From NCBI GenBank assembly GCA_016781115.1, contig JADDQX010000115.1, positions 1 to 7,015 on the forward strand: a DNA stretch of 7,015 nt. The letters run 5' to 3'. Under the pieces are notes generated by a model. The model was not told the origin of the DNA. It was given only the letters and a program-made list of their open reading frames with translations, and ran no database searches. This stretch comes from Actinomycetota bacterium. Its GTDB lineage: Bacteria; Actinomycetota; CADDZG01; WHSQ01. Below, piece by piece: positions 6,170-7,015 of this stretch (position 1 is the first letter of the stretch; each line of letters begins with the position of its first letter). Position numbers and translations under genes: made by a program.

Positions 6170-6195
6170 CGGAACGGGGCACCAATCCGTAGGTC
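6170..6195 (+). repeat. Composite direct repeat, copy 2
   Basis: This is the second copy of CGGAACG-spacer-ATCCGTAGGTC, with an 8-base spacer. It lies about 120 bases from the tRNA fragment. The function is unknown: a remnant of a short duplication and a protein-binding site are both possible. Confidence 0.5.
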
Positions 6196-6318
6196 CGTTG
6201 CTGCACGACACGCACCCATATATAAGGAGCAGATCTGACGCTGGCGGGGCGGCCGGAAAGCGGCCCAGCACGGGCTTGCTGAAGACGAAAAAGTGCGCTC
6301 TGACCAGGGCTTTTAGCG

Positions 6319-6360
6319 TGGGTCGCCGGGGAATCGAACCCCGAACCGCGGGATTAAGAG
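6319..6360 (-). other. tRNA-Lys(CUU) 3'-half fragment: integrase attachment core
   Basis: Read on the minus strand this is an exact 3' half of a tRNA. It has a 7-base anticodon loop CTCTTAA (6360-6354, anticodon CUU), a 3' anticodon strand TCCCG, a 5-base variable region, a T arm CGGGG-TTCGATT-CCCCG, an acceptor strand GCGACCC and discriminator A (6319). The CCA is not encoded. The expected 5' anticodon strand CGGGA is absent (AGAAA instead), and no D arm or 5' acceptor strand GGGTCGC follows, so it is not a working tRNA. A break exactly at the anticodon loop is typical of att sites left by tyrosine integrases that target tRNA 3' ends. In that model the element lies on the 5' side (higher coordinates) with an intact tRNA-Lys at its far end, and the flank is on the mer side. 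Confidence 0.78.
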
Positions 6361-6430
6361 TTTCTTCGAGTTCCGTTTCGTCTACCTGCGCTTTCGCGGC
6401 GAAACCGCCCCTGACCTGCCCATTCGACCC

Positions 6431-6460
6431 ATGGTCATTCATGGACGTTTATGGCTGTTC
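6431..6460 (+). repeat. Tandem 10-base phased repeats near the attachment core
   Basis: Three consecutive 10-base units, ATGGTCATTC, ATGGACGTTT and ATGGCTGTTC, share ATGG at the start of each; a weaker fourth, ATTGTTGCGT, follows to 6470. They start 70 bases from the tRNA fragment, on the presumed element side. One repeat per helical turn next to an att core is what integrase arm-type sites look like; this role is inferred. Confidence 0.55.
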
Positions 6461-6492
6461 ATTGTTGCGTTGCGGCCCAGTTGGGGCCTAAA

Positions 6493-6510
6493 GGTACAGA
6501 ATGTTGTACG
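6493..6510. promoter_or_regulatory. GTACA/TGTAC dyad, possible antitoxin operator
   Basis: GTACA (6494-6498) and TGTAC (6505-6509) form an inverted repeat with a 6-base spacer, ending 10 bases before the antitoxin start. E. coli YefM is known to bind TGTACA-core repeats in its own promoter, so autoregulation by this Phd/YefM-like antitoxin is a reasonable inference. Confidence 0.4.
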
Positions 6511-6519
6511 GTCACGGCA

Positions 6520-6784
6520 TTGGCCAAGATAGTGCCGTTCACTGAGGCTCGCGCGAACCTCAAGAGCTTCTAGACGACGTCGAGGACAAACACGAACATG
6601 TCCTCATCACCCGCAATGGCAGACCTTCGGCAGTGACGTCTCAGCCGACGAGTACGAGTCTCTGGAAGAGACGCTCGAGATCCTTCAGGACGCGGACCTG
6701 ATGGAGGCTTTGCGCAAGAGCGAGGACGACCTGCGGGCCGGACGACTGACGTCACTCGAGGATCTTCGTAAGAAGAGGGACTGA
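6520..6784 (+). pseudogene. Phd/YefM-like antitoxin, broken by two frameshifts
   Basis: The gene would encode the antitoxin of a type II toxin-antitoxin pair, which neutralises the toxin and represses the operon. From TTG 6520 the frame reads (M)AKIVPFTEARANLKSF and hits TAG at 6571. Moving to the frame of 6570 restores LDDVEDKHEHVLITRNGRPSAV, the classic Phd/YefM continuation. A second shift near 6636 restores VSADEYESLEETLEILQD and the acidic-basic tail ending at TGA 6782-6784. Both lesions look like one missing base. With both repaired, the product is about 88 residues, normal for the family, with an N-terminal DNA-binding part and a C-terminal toxin-binding helix. The remaining codons are intact, so the damage is recent or is a sequence error. 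The end overlaps the toxin start (TGATG), the usual coupled arrangement. Confidence 0.75.
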
Positions 6785-7015
6785 TGGCCGGGGTCCAGCT
6801 GACCCGGGAAGCCTCCGCCAATTCGAAGCTCTTCCGCCGCGTCTCCCAGATCCCGTTCTGAACGCACTTAGTGACCTCCAGATCGACCCCGAAGCGGCTG
6901 GCAAGCCTCTACTGGGACGGTTGAACGGCCTTTGGTCGGCGCGGGTGGGCAGTTACCGGACTCTCTATTCGATTGAGGGCAGCAGCCGTTCACCCAGGCT
7001 GATCGTGAGGGCGAT
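6784..7015 (+). pseudogene. RelE/ParE-family toxin, frameshifted and cut by window end
   Basis: RelE-type toxins cleave mRNA on the ribosome, while ParE relatives block gyrase; which type this is cannot be told here. From ATG 6784 the frame gives MAGVQLTREA and then stops at 6859-6861. Shifting at about 6811-6813 (one apparent missing base) gives an uninterrupted frame to the window edge: LRQFEALPPRLPDPVLNALS, then DPEAAGKPLLGRLNGLWSAR, then VGSYRTLYSIEG and LIVRAI. The block of L.GRLNGLWS, RVGSYRTLY and the final hydrophobic strand is the characteristic RelE/ParE core, including the conserved Arg and Tyr of the YR..Y segment. About 78 residues are visible and only the last few should be missing. 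It directly follows the antitoxin. As it stands the gene should give only a 25-residue peptide. Confidence 0.72.

Larger units (their letters stand above)
6013..6519. other. Gene-free stretch with attachment-site structure
   Basis: No convincing protein gene is seen. The open frames across 6161-6491 on either strand run through a tRNA fragment and lack family signal; the RRGIEPRT-type peptide they give is a translation of the tRNA end. The stretch contains the hairpin at 6031, an ATCCGTAGGTC direct repeat (6078 and 6185), a hairpin ATCAC-GCG-GTGAT (6140-6152, with CCGC/GCGG outside it), a GGCCG/CGGCC hairpin (6251-6265), the tRNA-Lys 3' fragment, three to four 10-base repeats and a small GGCCC/GGGCC dyad (6474-6488). 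Confidence 0.6.

Noticed and set aside
6198..6226. Promoter-like TTGCTG-N17-TATAAG followed by AAGGAG
   Set aside because: No start codon or gene follows at a useful distance, and such matches are common by chance in the few AT-richer spots of this DNA.
6319..6360. A functional tRNA-Lys gene
   Set aside because: The 5' half (acceptor strand, D arm and 5' anticodon strand) is missing on the minus strand beyond 6360.
6161..6491. Open frames on both strands (93 and 97 residues) across the att region
   Set aside because: Both read through the tRNA fragment and hairpins, lack ribosome sites and show no family signal; peptides of the RRGIEPRT type are a known artefact of translating tRNA ends.
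6013..7015. CRISPR array or insertion-sequence ends
   Set aside because: The repeats are only 7-11 bases long, too short and too few for a CRISPR, and no transposase or terminal inverted repeats are visible.

Overview
The window is high-GC DNA with GTG starts and tightly packed, overlapping genes, which fits an actinobacterium (Actinomycetota). That assignment rests on overall character only; no taxonomic marker gene is present.

Positions 1-5173 hold the distal part of a mercury-resistance operon on the + strand. It begins inside merA (mercuric reductase, C-terminal 228 residues) and continues with merB (alkylmercury lyase). Six more genes follow: a small MerF-like two-helix protein, a CopZ-type zinc/[2Fe-2S] protein, a membrane-anchored TlpA-like thioredoxin, a CcdA-like thiol-electron transporter, an eight-helix membrane protein ending in a MerT/MerF-like Cys-Cys hairpin, and a small membrane protein with a CASC motif. 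All seven gene junctions overlap, six by 4 bases (ATGA or GTGA) and one by 1 base, so the eight genes look like one translationally coupled transcript. No merR or merP is visible; merR may lie upstream of the window.

The proposed division of labour is inferred. MerB cleaves organomercurials and MerA reduces Hg(II). The two or three Cys-bearing hairpin proteins could carry Hg(II) across the membrane. CcdA and TlpA could carry reducing power outward to keep exported thiols reduced, and the CopZ-like protein could handle metal in the cytosol.

After a 129-base gap with a possible hairpin come a Cys-rich four-helix (Csp-type) metal-storage protein (5303-5728) and a 90-residue protein of unknown function (5740-6012). 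A hairpin at 6031-6048 may end this unit.

From 6013 to 6519 no convincing gene is seen. The stretch holds an 11-base direct repeat, the displaced 3' half of a tRNA-Lys(CUU) gene on the minus strand (6319-6360), and a run of 10-base phased repeats (6431-6460). These look like the attachment end of a tRNA-targeting integrative element. From the orientation of the tRNA fragment, the element should lie to the right and the mer side should be the flank, unless elements are stacked in tandem.

The right end (6520-7015) carries a type II toxin-antitoxin pair: a Phd/YefM-like antitoxin with two apparent single-base deletions, and a RelE/ParE-like toxin with one, cut off by the window edge. A GTACA/TGTAC dyad just upstream may be its operator.
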